A stretch of 24,829 bases of DNA, from NCBI RefSeq assembly GCF_000372725.1, contig NW_005196163.1:451043-475871 (forward strand), given 5' to 3'. This document shows positions 15,591-23,888 of this stretch, one piece after another; positions within the stretch are counted from its first letter, which is position 1, and each line of letters starts with the position of its first letter. This stretch comes from Emiliania huxleyi CCMP1516. Lineage: Eukaryota > Haptophyta > Isochrysidales > Noelaerhabdaceae. The notes beneath the pieces were generated by a model, which was not told where the DNA came from, did not search any database, and was given only the letters and a program-made list of their open reading frames with translations. The position numbers and the translations under genes are program-made.

Positions 15591-17048
15591 ATGTCCACCC
15601 CGTCGCGCCGCTCGCGCCGCTCGCGCCGCCTCGCCTCCGCCACCACCGCCGCGCCCTCGCCGAACGCGCCGCCGCCCTCCCGCCTCCTCGACCTCCCCAG
15701 GGAGCTCCTTGTGCGCGTCGTCTCCCGCTTCGACAGCCCCGTCGACATCTCTCACGTCGCGGCCGTCTCGCTTCTCTTTCACGCCTCGCTCGCAGAGGAC
15801 GGCATCCGCTTGTGGGCGCAAGAGCGCGGCTTCGAGCTGCCGGCGAAGCCAGAGGGCGAGGGCTGCGTCGTGCGGTGGCTGTGCTTCGCTGCGTTGCTGC
15901 ACGAGTCCAACCCGCCGGCGAGGGCGGCGGCAGGCGCTCGGCACAGCCTCTTCATCGACGGCGAGGGGCGGCTCTCGTCGAGCGGCGAGGGGGAGGTGTG
16001 GATGCCCATTCTCGGCCACGGCGAGGACGTGCTGCGGCTCAACACGCCGACCCGCCTCCCGTCGACGCTGGGCGGCGAGCGCGCCGTGAGCGTGGCGGCT
16101 GGAAGGTCGCACAGCCTCGCCCTCACCACCGACAGCGCCGTCTGGAGCTGGGGCAGTGGAGCCTTTGGCAAGCTGGGCCACGGCGACGGGCAGACCCAGC
16201 TGCTGCCCAAGAAGCTCGAGACATTTGCTGGCCAGCGCGTCGTCGCTGTGTCGGCTGGAGAGTACCACAGCCTCGCCACCACCGCTGACGGCGCCGTCTG
16301 GAGCTGGGGCATGGGATACTTTGGCCAGCTGGGCCACGGCGACCAGCAGCTCCAGCTGCTGCCCAAAAGGGTCGAGGCCTTGGCTGGCCAGCGCATCGTT
16401 GCCTTGTGGGCTGGAGAGCAGCACAGCTTTGCCCTTGCCGCCGGCGGCGCCGCCTGGAGCTGGGGCGATGGAGACCATGGCCGATTGGGCCACGGCGACA
16501 CGCAGGGCCAGCTGCTGCCCAAGAAGGTCGAGGCCTTCGCTGGGCGGCGCGTCGTCGGTTTGTCGGCAGGAGAGTACCACAGCCTCGCCATCACCGCCGA
16601 CGGCAGTGTCTGGAGCTGGGGCAATGCAGCCTGGGGCAGCTTGGGCCACGGCGACGAGCAGCACCGGCTGCTCCCCAAGAAGGTCGAGGCCTTTGCTGGC
16701 CAGCGCGTCGTCGCTGTGTCGGCTGGAGCACACCACAGCCTCGCCCTCACCGCCGACGGCGGTGTCTGGAGCTGGGGCGATGGCGAGGATGGCCAGCTGG
16801 GCCACGGCAACCAGCAGGACCAGCTGTTGCCAAAGAAGGTCGAGGCTTTTGCTGGCCAGCGCGTCGTCGCTGTGTCGAGTGGATCCGCCCATAGCCTCGC
16901 CGTCACCGCCGATGGCGCCGTCTTCACGTGGGGCAAGGGCGAGGACGGCTGCCTAGGCCACGGAGAAGACCTGTCGAACCAGTTGCTGCCCAAGAAGGTC
17001 GAGGCGTGTGCACCGGGAGCGGGACGGTCTAGTGGGGCGGTAGGGTGA
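15591..17048 (+). CDS. F-box/RCC1-repeat protein (copy B), intronless
   Basis: 485 aa from ATG 15591 (MSTPSRRSRRSRRLASATTA). An upstream in-frame extension exists, but this ATG matches the start of copy A at 9918 and shares its flank. F-box-like segment SRLLDLPRELLVRVVSRFDS, then seven RCC1 blades: a degenerate one (SLFIDGEGRLSSSG, LGHGEDVLRL) and six regular ones of about 50 aa with AGEYHSLAITADGSVWSWG and LGHGDEQ cores. Unlike copy A, no blade is shortened and there is no acidic insert. Both end in GCLGHGEDLSNQLLPKK plus a short variable tail. It is likely an SCF adaptor by domain logic; its partners are unknown. High identity between blades makes unequal exchange likely. Confidence 0.92.
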   Translation: MSTPSRRSRRSRRLASATTAAPSPNAPPPSRLLDLPRELLVRVVSRFDSPVDISHVAAVSLLFHASLAEDGIRLWAQERGFELPAKPEGEGCVVRWLCFAALLHESNPPARAAAGARHSLFIDGEGRLSSSGEGEVWMPILGHGEDVLRLNTPTRLPSTLGGERAVSVAAGRSHSLALTTDSAVWSWGSGAFGKLGHGDGQTQLLPKKLETFAGQRVVAVSAGEYHSLATTADGAVWSWGMGYFGQLGHGDQQLQLLPKRVEALAGQRIVALWAGEQHSFALAAGGAAWSWGDGDHGRLGHGDTQGQLLPKKVEAFAGRRVVGLSAGEYHSLAITADGSVWSWGNAAWGSLGHGDEQHRLLPKKVEAFAGQRVVAVSAGAHHSLALTADGGVWSWGDGEDGQLGHGNQQDQLLPKKVEAFAGQRVVAVSSGSAHSLAVTADGAVFTWGKGEDGCLGHGEDLSNQLLPKKVEACAPGAGRSSGAVG

Positions 17049-17639
17049 AGGGAAGGTTTTTGCTCGCCTTCCCTGGGACCGCGTCTTTCATGTCTGACTG
17101 TCACTGACACTGTGCGATTTCGGGCCCGGGGTTGTGCTTTTACGTGAAGGGAGGGTGTGCGCTTTCGGGCCGCCTGGGGTTGTGCCTTGTGCTTTTGTGT
17201 AATGGGAGGCGGGGGGACGCGACGCGCTGGCCTTCCCAAGGACTCGGCGAACGTCCGACATCCTCTATCGACATAACAATATGTAGGTCATTATGTACCT
17301 TTTTGCACATGGTAAGGTAAGGTAAGGTAAACGTCTCCACACACACAAAGTGGTGGGGCAAGGGGGGGCGACCCTCGCATCTCCACGCCCGGACACGGGC
17401 AGGAGCCCCACGGCATTCAAAGTGCAAGCACCGGCCCGGTGCCGTGGGTGAGCACAACCTGCACCCCACTCCTACTCCTATAACACAACCCCCACAGCGT
17501 GGTCGTCTACGTGTTCAGAAACACCAAGCAGCGAGGCGAGGGTGAAGGGGTAAGGGGCTGTGTGGGGCTATCTGTGACTACATCTAGCCTGGGGGGTAGC
17601 AGGAGGGGGGGGCAGAGGGTAAGATATGGGTGAAGCCAG
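17049..17639. other. Intergenic with a short duplication and GGTAA repeat
   Basis: No coding-like sequence seen. TTTCGGGCC...GGGGTTGTGC...GGGAGG occurs twice (about 17117-17155 and 17161-17211). GGTAA/GTAAG is repeated four times at 17311-17330. It is the shared 3' flank of convergent genes, so it must hold both polyadenylation regions. Confidence 0.5.
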
Positions 17640-18482
17640 CTAGTCGGACGCCTTGTCGTCGGAATACTCCTCGGAGCCGGTGTCCTCGTCGTCGTCCTCG
17701 GTCTGCATCGCCTCGCCAGCCGTGAACCTGAACACGGCGTCGGCCGGCGCCGAGGCGCCGGCGGCCGTCATCAGGTGCATGACATATTTGTCGCGGCATG
17801 CCGCATCAATCTCTCCGTGCTCGGCCAGCTCGTTCGCGAGCCAGTCCGAGGCGACGGTCGTCGCCACGGTGCCCTGGGGGACCGTGGCGCACACCACGCT
17901 AGGGCCGCGCCGATATCCGTCGTCCCTCTCTGGGGGCAGCGAATATGTGACCCGAGTCTTGGACCCGGCCTGGCTGCGCGCCCGCGCAGCTGCAGACCGT
18001 AGCCCGTCCATCACGTACTCGATGTTCGCGCGTAGCTGCGCGCGCGGGCGCTCCGCGCGCTCGGCCTCGCTCGCGGCCGCGCGCTCGCCAGCCTCCTTCG
18101 CCCGGCGCTCCTTCTGCCGGTTCTTCTTGGCCTTGCGAGACGCGGCCTTTGCCGCAAGCTGCTCATCTGTGAGCTCCTTCTTCTTCGGCGCGGTGCGCTC
18201 GATGTACGAGCGCTCCGCCGCCTTCACCGACTCGCGGTCGCCCGCGGCCTTTTCGTGCTTCAGGTCGACCTCGATGGTCGCGTAGCCAGGCCTTATCACC
18301 CTGACACAGGACGCACCGAACAACCTTGCGACACCCACCGCGTCCTCCAGTTGCGCCTTATCGTAGCTATTCCAGGGTCCGCTGCGCATCCCCGGCGGCA
18401 CGACGGTGGCCGGCGCTTGCGCGCCAGCCCCGTCCGCCACCGGGTCCGCGGCCGCGGTCCCTGTCATAGCTACGCGCGCCAT
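17640..18482 (-). CDS. Unrecognised 280-aa charged protein
   Basis: Start chosen at ATG 18482 (MARVAMTGTAAADPVADGAG); the frame stays open upstream to about 18872, but that part is low-complexity and less protein-like. A globular-looking N-terminal part (WNSYDKAQLEDAVGVARLFG, then RVIRPGYATIEVDLKHEKAA), a highly basic helical middle (KKKELTDEQLAAKAASRKAK, then NRQKERRAKEAGERAAASEA), a second conserved-looking part (CATVPQGTVATTVASDWLAN) and an acidic tail (TEDDDEDTGSEEYSDDKASD). The basic stretch could bind nucleic acid or act as a nuclear signal; that is inference. Convergent with RCC1 copy B. No family is recognised. Confidence 0.6.
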   Translation of the reverse strand: MARVAMTGTAAADPVADGAGAQAPATVVPPGMRSGPWNSYDKAQLEDAVGVARLFGASCVRVIRPGYATIEVDLKHEKAAGDRESVKAAERSYIERTAPKKKELTDEQLAAKAASRKAKKNRQKERRAKEAGERAAASEAERAERPRAQLRANIEYVMDGLRSAAARARSQAGSKTRVTYSLPPERDDGYRRGPSVVCATVPQGTVATTVASDWLANELAEHGEIDAACRDKYVMHLMTAAGASAPADAVFRFTAGEAMQTEDDDEDTGSEEYSDDKASD

Positions 18483-18908
18483 GGAGAACGGCGTTGGGAT
18501 TGAGAGAATCGCTCGTGAAACAGAACTCGCGCCCAAAGAAAGAAAGAATTTTACTGTACAAGCCCCTCTCACAGCAGACTGGCTCGGTCGGACTGGCACT
18601 ACAAAAGGCACAAGGCGACGGCCCCTTATGGGCCGTCGAAGAGGCCGGCGTACTCCTCCGGCCGACCCCCCTCCCAATCCTCCCCGGGCTCTCGCTCCTC
18701 CTCCTTCGCTAGCGCCCTCGCCCCCCGCCGGCGGCGATTCCGTGCGGCCGTAAAGAAAGAAAGCGGCGCGGCCCGAGGCGAGGTGGGTGGGTTGGGAGCG
18801 AGGGGGCGGAAGTGGCCAGTGCGGTAGATCGGTCAGTCGAGGCGCGTGAGCCGGACTTGTGGGCCGGACCACCCAAGTCCTTTACTCTGCGTTGTTGAGC
18901 CAGGACTC

Positions 18909-19054
18909 AACATACTCGTTCTGTTGCCATCCCAAACTGTCACTCCCCTTTCTCCCGGCCGGGGCGGGGCGCGCGCGGGGGCGGCGGGTGTGCGGCGAGT
19001 GTGCGGGATGTCTGTGGGCCCGAGAGCGATATGCCATGTCCGCCTTGCGTTTGT

Positions 19055-19090
<36 letters not shown>

Positions 19091-19312
19091 GTTTGTTTCA
19101 TAACATCGAAGGCTAAATTCAAAAGAAAGAACAACATACTCGGGCTTTCATCCCAAACTGTCACTCCCCTTTCTCCCGGCCGAGGTGGGGCGCGCGCGCG
19201 CGGGGGCGCGGGTGTGCGGCGGGTGTGAGGGATGTCTGTGAGCCCGAGAGCGATATGCCATGTCCGCCTTGCGTTGTTTCATAACATCGAAGGCTAAGCT
19301 CAAAGAAAGAAA
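18909..19312. repeat. Tandem direct duplication, about 224 + 180 bp
   Basis: Copy 1 (18909-19132) and copy 2 (19133-19312) both run from AACATACTCG through TCCCAAACTGTCACTCCCCT, CGAGAGCGATATGCCATGTC to TTCATAACATCGAAGGCTAA. Copy 1 carries an extra 40-odd bases with a CA microsatellite. The duplication sits just upstream of the PQ-loop gene and may be its promoter region. Confidence 0.9.
19057..19086. repeat. (CA)15 microsatellite
   Basis: A pure AC run inside the first copy of the 18909-19312 duplication, flanked by TTGCGTTTGT on both sides. Copy 2 has a single TTGCGTTGT and no CA run. Confidence 0.95.
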
Positions 19313-19397
19313 CGGAATCCGGCCCGGTGAGAGAGCTCTTCCTCGCTGTTTGAGCGCGGTCGCTCTTCCTCGCTGACTTCTGACTGTCGATGCTGTG

Positions 19398-20675
19398 ATG
19401 CTCGCGTGCCACCCGGCGGAGCCTCCTGACCCGCTAAGCGTCAAGACTGGCGCCATCATCATCGCAGCCACTGCATTCGGCGCGATTCCGCAGCTGCACA
19501 AGCTCGCGAGCAGCGGCTCCAGCGCGGGCGTGAGTGCCGCCACGTCCGGCCTCACACTCACCTTCACGTGGTTCAATCTGCTCGCCACGCTCACCGTCAA
19601 GGCTCCGTCGCTCCGCTCCTGCGCCGACAGCGTCCTTCGCTGCCTGCCCAGCCTCGTGGACGCGCTCCAGCAAGCAGAGACGGCGCTCATCCTGCTCGCA
19701 ATCCTCCTTCTCGTCGTATCGTTGCCGCCGAACGACGGCGCGACACCGCGGCGCGGCACCGCGGCGCTGGTACTCGCTCTGCTTGCCCTCGGCGCGGCCA
19801 TCGCGGCCATTGATGCCCGCGCACCCTGCTCAGCGCCCTCTCTCGCTGCGGCGGAGGCGCACACGCGCAGCACGGACGCCGACGACGCCGCACCTCCCTG
19901 GGGTCGGCGTCACCCCTGGCGGATGTCACATTCGCCTGGCGCGGCGTAGGCCCTGAGTGCTGCAGCGAGCGCGATTGTGCTCCTGGCGTTCGCGCCGCAA
20001 CTCGCCGAGACATGGCGTCAGCGAGGGTCGCTCACCCGAGATCAACCGAGATCACACGAGATCAAACACGAGATCGCCCGAGATCGCGCGAGATCACTGC
20101 AGGCGAGGGCCGCTCGCCTACTCGTACTACGATTGCACTCTGTCTGTGTGGTGACGCCTCGGCTCCCTGAGAACGCACACACCGCCTCGTGTGCCATGCC
20201 CCGTGTGTGCTCCGCGAGTGCGCGTGTGCTGCCCCGTCGTCCGTGCTAGGGACGCGTGTACCACTGACTGACGGACTGACTACTACCACCGCGCCCTACA
20301 GGCGAGGTTCGCTCGCCTACTCGTACTACTTCCTGCAGGCGTCGCTTCTCGGCTGCATCTCGGCTGCATCTCGGCCGTATCTCGGCCGTATCTCGGCTGT
20401 TTCTCGGCTGTTTCTCGGCTGTAGCTCGGCTGTAGTTCGGCTGTTTGGCTCGGCGTATCTCGGACTATCCCTCGGCTATAACCTCCGGCTGCATCTCACA
20501 GGCGTCTGGCTGCCTCCTTGTCGCCGCCTTCCAGGCGCCCGGCCTTCGGGCCCTTCGAGCACGCACCACAACCAAGAGAAGCGTAGAGAAACGGAGCTTT
20601 CAAACTCGGTGTGGAACCACCAGCCCGACGCGCACTACAGTTAGCACGCAACTACACACAGAGACAACCGCGTCG

Positions 20676-20734
<59 letters not shown>

Positions 20735-20930
20735 GTACGTGACGACCACACAAACGCACGCATAGGCGGTCGGCCTCGGCGACCCTTGGCCCGTCTGGGG
20801 CCCGACTTGCGCGGCGGGAGTGATGCAGGGCACGGTCTTCGCCGTCGGGCTCTCGCTGCTCGCTCGCGAGGGTCCGGGCGGGGCGAGGCGCAGACGGGAG
20901 CAGCACGAGCCGAGGACGAGACTCTTGTAG
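19398..20930 (+). CDS. PQ-loop membrane protein, MPDU1-like, split gene
   Basis: Exons by eye: 19398-19832, 19950-20020, 20302-20338, 20502 to about 20570, and a last one near 20826-20930 (GTVFAVGLSLLARE; TAG 20928-20930). Exon 1 has the first PQ loop (AATAFGAIPQLHKLASSGSS) and a helix after QQAETALILLAILLLVVS. Exons 2-3 give the second loop, LLAFAPQLAETWRQ joined to RGSLAYSYYFLQ in phase. Two PQ motifs and this helix order resemble MPDU1, an ER protein needed for use of dolichol-phosphate sugars; KDELR- or SWEET-like PQ proteins are alternatives. Introns 19833-19949, 20021-20301 and 20339-20501 all start GCG and end AG. A TAG at 19947-19949 falls in frame between exons 1 and 2 and is read here as a splice acceptor. 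The last junction is not resolved. Confidence 0.65.
19833..19949 (+). other. 117-bp GC-AG intron ending in an in-frame TAG
   Basis: It starts GCGCCCTCTCTCGCTGCGGC after TCA; the next exon starts GCCCTGAGTGCTGCAGCG. Translated, the intron start (APSLAAAEA) resembles the exon start (ALSAAASA), a weak echo of the duplication seen in other introns here. Removing it restores the second PQ loop. Confidence 0.5.
20021..20329 (+). repeat. Three copies of an exon start (20021, 20103, 20302)
   Basis: GCGAGGGTCGCTCACC at 20021 (proposed intron start), GCGAGGGCCGCTCGCCTACT at 20103 and GCGAGGTTCGCTCGCCTACT at 20302 (proposed exon start). The second and third match at 26 of 28 bases and both follow CAG, so 20103 is a possible alternative exon or decayed acceptor. 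Confidence 0.8.
20036..20096. repeat. 10-bp minisatellite, core CGAGATC
   Basis: Six copies of CGAGATCnnn, mostly at 10-bp steps (one of 12), inside the PQ-loop gene's second intron just before the CAG at 20100-20102. Confidence 0.9.
20348..20446. repeat. 11-bp minisatellite, unit CTCGGCTGnnn
   Basis: Exactly nine 11-bp units; the last three bases change in pairs (CAT, CAT, TAT, TAT, TTT, TTT, TAG, TAG, TTT). It lies in proposed intron 20339-20501 of the PQ-loop gene. The paired variants suggest growth by duplication of two-unit blocks. Confidence 0.95.
20677..20732. repeat. (CA)28 microsatellite
   Basis: Uninterrupted CA run, probably within the last intron of the PQ-loop gene. Confidence 0.98.
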
Positions 20931-21403
20931 CGGGTGGGTTTCCACCAGCGCCGTTTTCCGCTGAAGCCGCGCTGTATTTGTGCGAAAAGAGGTACAAGAC
21001 TACTTTAGTTGCAAATATAAAGTACGGGTGGTGAATAAATAAAAAAAATGCTTTAACCCCAAATACTCGGCACAGTGCCGTATCCCCTACCCCCCCCCTC
21101 CCCCCCCCTGTCCTCTCCGGACTAGACATGTGCGCTACATTGCCTAGGGGTGGGGTGGTGGGGCCTGTTGGGGCATAATGGCTTGTTGTGATGAATATGA
21201 GTTGCGGGTGTGGGTCGCCGGCTCTCGCCAGCCTTCCGCAGGCATCCTAAGTTCGGCGGCTCAGCCTCCTCTGCGCCAGGGATCGCGCGGGGCGCAGCAC
21301 GCCCTGTGTCGTCTGCGCGAGATCCTAGTCCCTGGTTCACCGAGGTGCCCCCTACAGGGAGTCAGCTCAGCCGCGTTCCTTGTAGTGTGATGCCTTTAAG
21401 TCT
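20931..21403. other. Intergenic, 3' flank of the PQ-loop gene and of the retroelement fragment
   Basis: No convincing coding sequence. An AT-rich bit at 21000-21055 (GAATAAATAAAAAAAATG) could hold the PQ-loop gene's polyadenylation site. A C-rich run (21091-21110) follows. Confidence 0.4.
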
Positions 21404-22261
21404 TTAGGTGTTCGATGTGCTAGCTTGTGAGGCCTTGACAAACTTGATCTCTCGTGCGTGAGTCGTCGCCTCTTCTGTGGTGAGGTGGTCGAGTCCCACT
21501 CTCCTTAGTTCGTCATTCACTCGCCTGCTCAGTCGTAGTCTGCCGTAGTAGTCAATCGTCCCCATGGGTTCTACTTTGCTGCTGATTTCTTTCATGGTCG
21601 AGTCGCTGACTCGGTCGCTCTTGCGTCTTATTCGTCGGAGCCTAGTTTTGGCCTCTCCCGAGTACGCTTGCATGTTTCTCACTAATAGGTTCAAGACCGC
21701 CTTCCAGGTTTGTTCGGGTTTGATGTCTTCCTCCTCGTAGAAGGAGACTATTATTTGATTCCACATGTGTAGATGAAGTGCGTTGTGGACCTCAGGCGTG
21801 TCTGCCGAGGTTCCGATGATGGTGAGTAATCTCGGCGGTTGTATGTCTAGTGACTCTCCTTGTGCAAAGACCGCCCGGACGACTGGGCATACGTCGAGGT
21901 GTCGCAGCGTTTCGGAGGTTCTGTTACAAAGCCTGCACCTCGTGTGTGTTGTGGTGTCTAGTCCGTACGCCTTGAGCTGTTTCCGAAGGACCAGCTTCCT
22001 GTAGAGGATGTGTCGGCAATAGTTGTCGGTGATTGTGGGCGGAACTAGCGTGCTATGTATTGCTCTTGCCGCGTGAATCCAATCCTGGGGGTGGACTACT
22101 TTGTTGCTTGTCTCAACTTTGTGGCGGAATCTTGACGAGCTGTCGTGCGGTCGGTCGGGTCGCGGTACTCGCGCCCTTGAGTCTCTTCCTGCCTCTCTTA
22201 TCCACCCTGAGCTTTGTAGGAGGTCCTTCTCCCAGTTTTTGAGGATCTTGGGTTGGGTCAT
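21404..22261 (-). mobile_element. 5'-truncated non-LTR retrotransposon, C-terminal part of the reverse transcriptase ORF
   Basis: Open for 285 aa from MTQPKILKNWEKDLLQSSGW. Core: HILYRKLVLRKQLKAYGLDT followed by CRLCNRTSETLRHLDVCP, a C-x2-C...H-x4-C zinc-binding group of the zf-RVT type found after the polymerase of LINE-like elements. Polymerase motifs (YxDD) are not present, so only the 3' end was inserted or survives. Base composition is less GC-rich than the neighbours and changes abruptly near 22265, the likely 5' breakpoint. I see no poly-A tail on the minus strand downstream of the stop. The frame is intact, suggesting recent insertion. Confidence 0.65.
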
Positions 22262-22375
22262 ATTCTTTTTTAATCTTTTCGCGTTCTGTGGCGTCGCTCG
22301 CGCTCCGCTCTCTCTCGGCGCTCGTGGCGGCCAACCTCTACGAAGCCCGGGTCGCGCCCGTGGCATACCCTCCCG

Positions 22376-22912
22376 ATGGCGGCCTCGCGGCCGGCCATCG
22401 ACCCGGACGAGGGCCTCGCGGCCCTCTTCCAGCGCGCCCACGTGGGCGCGCGCAGAGCTTCAAGCCTGCTGCTGCAGCCGCAGCTGCAGGATTTGGAGAA
22501 CGTGTACGACCTCTTGGAGGCGGTGCGGAGCGGCGCGAGCGCCGCGTCGCTCGGCATCAGCGCGCGCGACTTCGAGCGGATCTGCGACTGCGCGCTGCCC
22601 GCGCTGCGCAGCGCTGAGGCAGCAGCTGCGGCTTTGGCACTGTTTGCCTGCCCGTCCTCCCACGACGGCCCGTCTGGGCTGGCTGCGGGCGGGCAGGCGG
22701 GCGGCAGCGCGGCCGCTGGGGGCGCGCGCGGCCTCGGCGCCGAGGGCGGCGAGGGCTACACCTCCGGCGAGGAGGAGGCAGCAGCAGCTGCTGCTTCTTC
22801 TTCTGAGGAGCAGTTTGGACCCCGCCTCCCCGCCGCCCGCGCTGGTACGAGCGCGGCGGTGGTGGACGGCGAGGAGGGGCGGCGGCTGGCGGCGGTCGGG
22901 TATCTCTTTTGA
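22376..22912 (+). CDS. Unrecognised 178-aa protein
   Basis: ATG 22376 to TGA 22910-22912. A helical-looking first half (DPDEGLAALFQRAHVGARRA, QPQLQDLENVYDLLEAVRSG, ISARDFERICDCALPALRSA), then Gly/Ala-rich linker and an acidic/Ser stretch (TSGEEEAAAAAASSSEEQF). The first half looks like a true protein; the second is low complexity. It starts about 115 bp beyond the retroelement breakpoint, on the opposite strand, so the insertion may have replaced its promoter. No family is recognised. Confidence 0.45.
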   Translation: MAASRPAIDPDEGLAALFQRAHVGARRASSLLLQPQLQDLENVYDLLEAVRSGASAASLGISARDFERICDCALPALRSAEAAAAALALFACPSSHDGPSGLAAGGQAGGSAAAGGARGLGAEGGEGYTSGEEEAAAAAASSSEEQFGPRLPAARAGTSAAVVDGEEGRRLAAVGYLF

Positions 22913-23004
22913 AGCTGCTTGGCCATTATGCGGCACAGGGTGACAGCGGGTGACTGCGACGCGTGTGGCGCGAAGCAGGGCATGCGGACATGTAGGGCTA
23001 ATTC

Positions 23005-23008
<4 letters not shown>

Positions 23009-23079
<71 letters not shown>

Positions 23080-23089
23080 CTCTCTCTCG

Positions 23090-23133
<44 letters not shown>

Positions 23134-23237
23134 CGCTCGCTCTCTCTCTCGCTCGCTCGCTCGCTCGCTCGCTCGCTCGCTCTCGCTCTCGCTCGCGCGC
23201 GCGCGCGCGCGCGCGCGCGCGCGCGCTCTCTCTCTCC
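23009..23237. repeat. Compound (CT)n-(GCTC)n-(GC)n microsatellite
   Basis: About 230 bp grading from pure CT through CT/GCTC mixtures to GC. The GC part can form Z-DNA and the CT part triplex in principle. Long open frames across it are artefacts. Confidence 0.98.
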
Positions 23238-23888
23238 TCTCGCGCCGTTAGGGGGGATATGGCCAGAGGAGCGGGACAGTGGCCAGAGCGCAGAGGAGCG
23301 CGGCGCGGCGCGTTGATTCCGATAGAGAGTGTCTCACTCAGATTCTGGCAGTGTCTCCACTCGACTGTCGAGTTCTCTCAGATAGTGTCGCGTGGACGCC
23401 TGAGCCGTGACGGCGGAGCGCGCGTCGCCGGTACTCTACGTGTGCGTCCCGCGAGGCCGAGGGCCGGGGGGGGTGGGGTCCCCAGGGGCTGTTCGGGGCT
23501 TCGGGCACACGAACGCACCTCTCTCAAGGCCAGACGAGCCCCTCTGAGAGAGACTTTTGAGAGAGGCAATGCCTCGAGGGCAACGCCTGCCTCTCCGGAC
23601 TCCGCCATATATGTTATATGGGCGCCGCCATTCGACTCTCCACATATCCCCGTCCTGGCGTCCACAATAACAGCGAACAGGGTGGCTCCAACACGGCATC
23701 GGATGCGGTGGAGAACGCGAGTTAACGCGCCGCGTCTGCTGGCGCCCCCCGAGTGGTGGGCCAGAGCCGCAATCAACATAAAAAATGACGACTGAACGCG
23801 CATGGAACTAGGGGAGATCGCATTTCGCATGAGCCGACTAATGTGCAGATAGACAGGTGCTGGCAGAGAGGAGCTCGCGCCGCTCCCT
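23238..23888. other. Stretch without a recognised gene
   Basis: A minus-strand open frame (23378-23830) includes the protein-like piece ALTRVLHRIRCRVGATLFAV, but I recognise no family. Short inverted repeats occur: GAGAGGCA/TGCCTCTC (23561-23597) and CCATATA/TATATGG (23605-23621). Confidence 0.4.

Noticed and set aside
12970..16089. A 1039-codon plus-strand open frame, antisense to RecQ
   Set aside because: It is the GC-rich shadow of RecQ and then an off-frame reading of RCC1 copy B. Its translation has no domain, while both sense products are full of family motifs.
19947..20020. Stop-codon read-through or TAG reassignment in the PQ-loop gene
   Set aside because: TAG, TGA and TAA all end other genes here in normal positions, and a phase-preserving GC-AG intron explains the TAG.
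22101..22943. A 280-codon plus-strand frame overlapping the retroelement fragment
   Set aside because: Its first part is antisense to the RT-like frame and the rest is an off-frame reading of the 22376-22912 ORF.
22950..23795. A long frame with SLSLSL and ARARA runs
   Set aside because: Pure microsatellite translation; nothing protein-like beyond the repeat.
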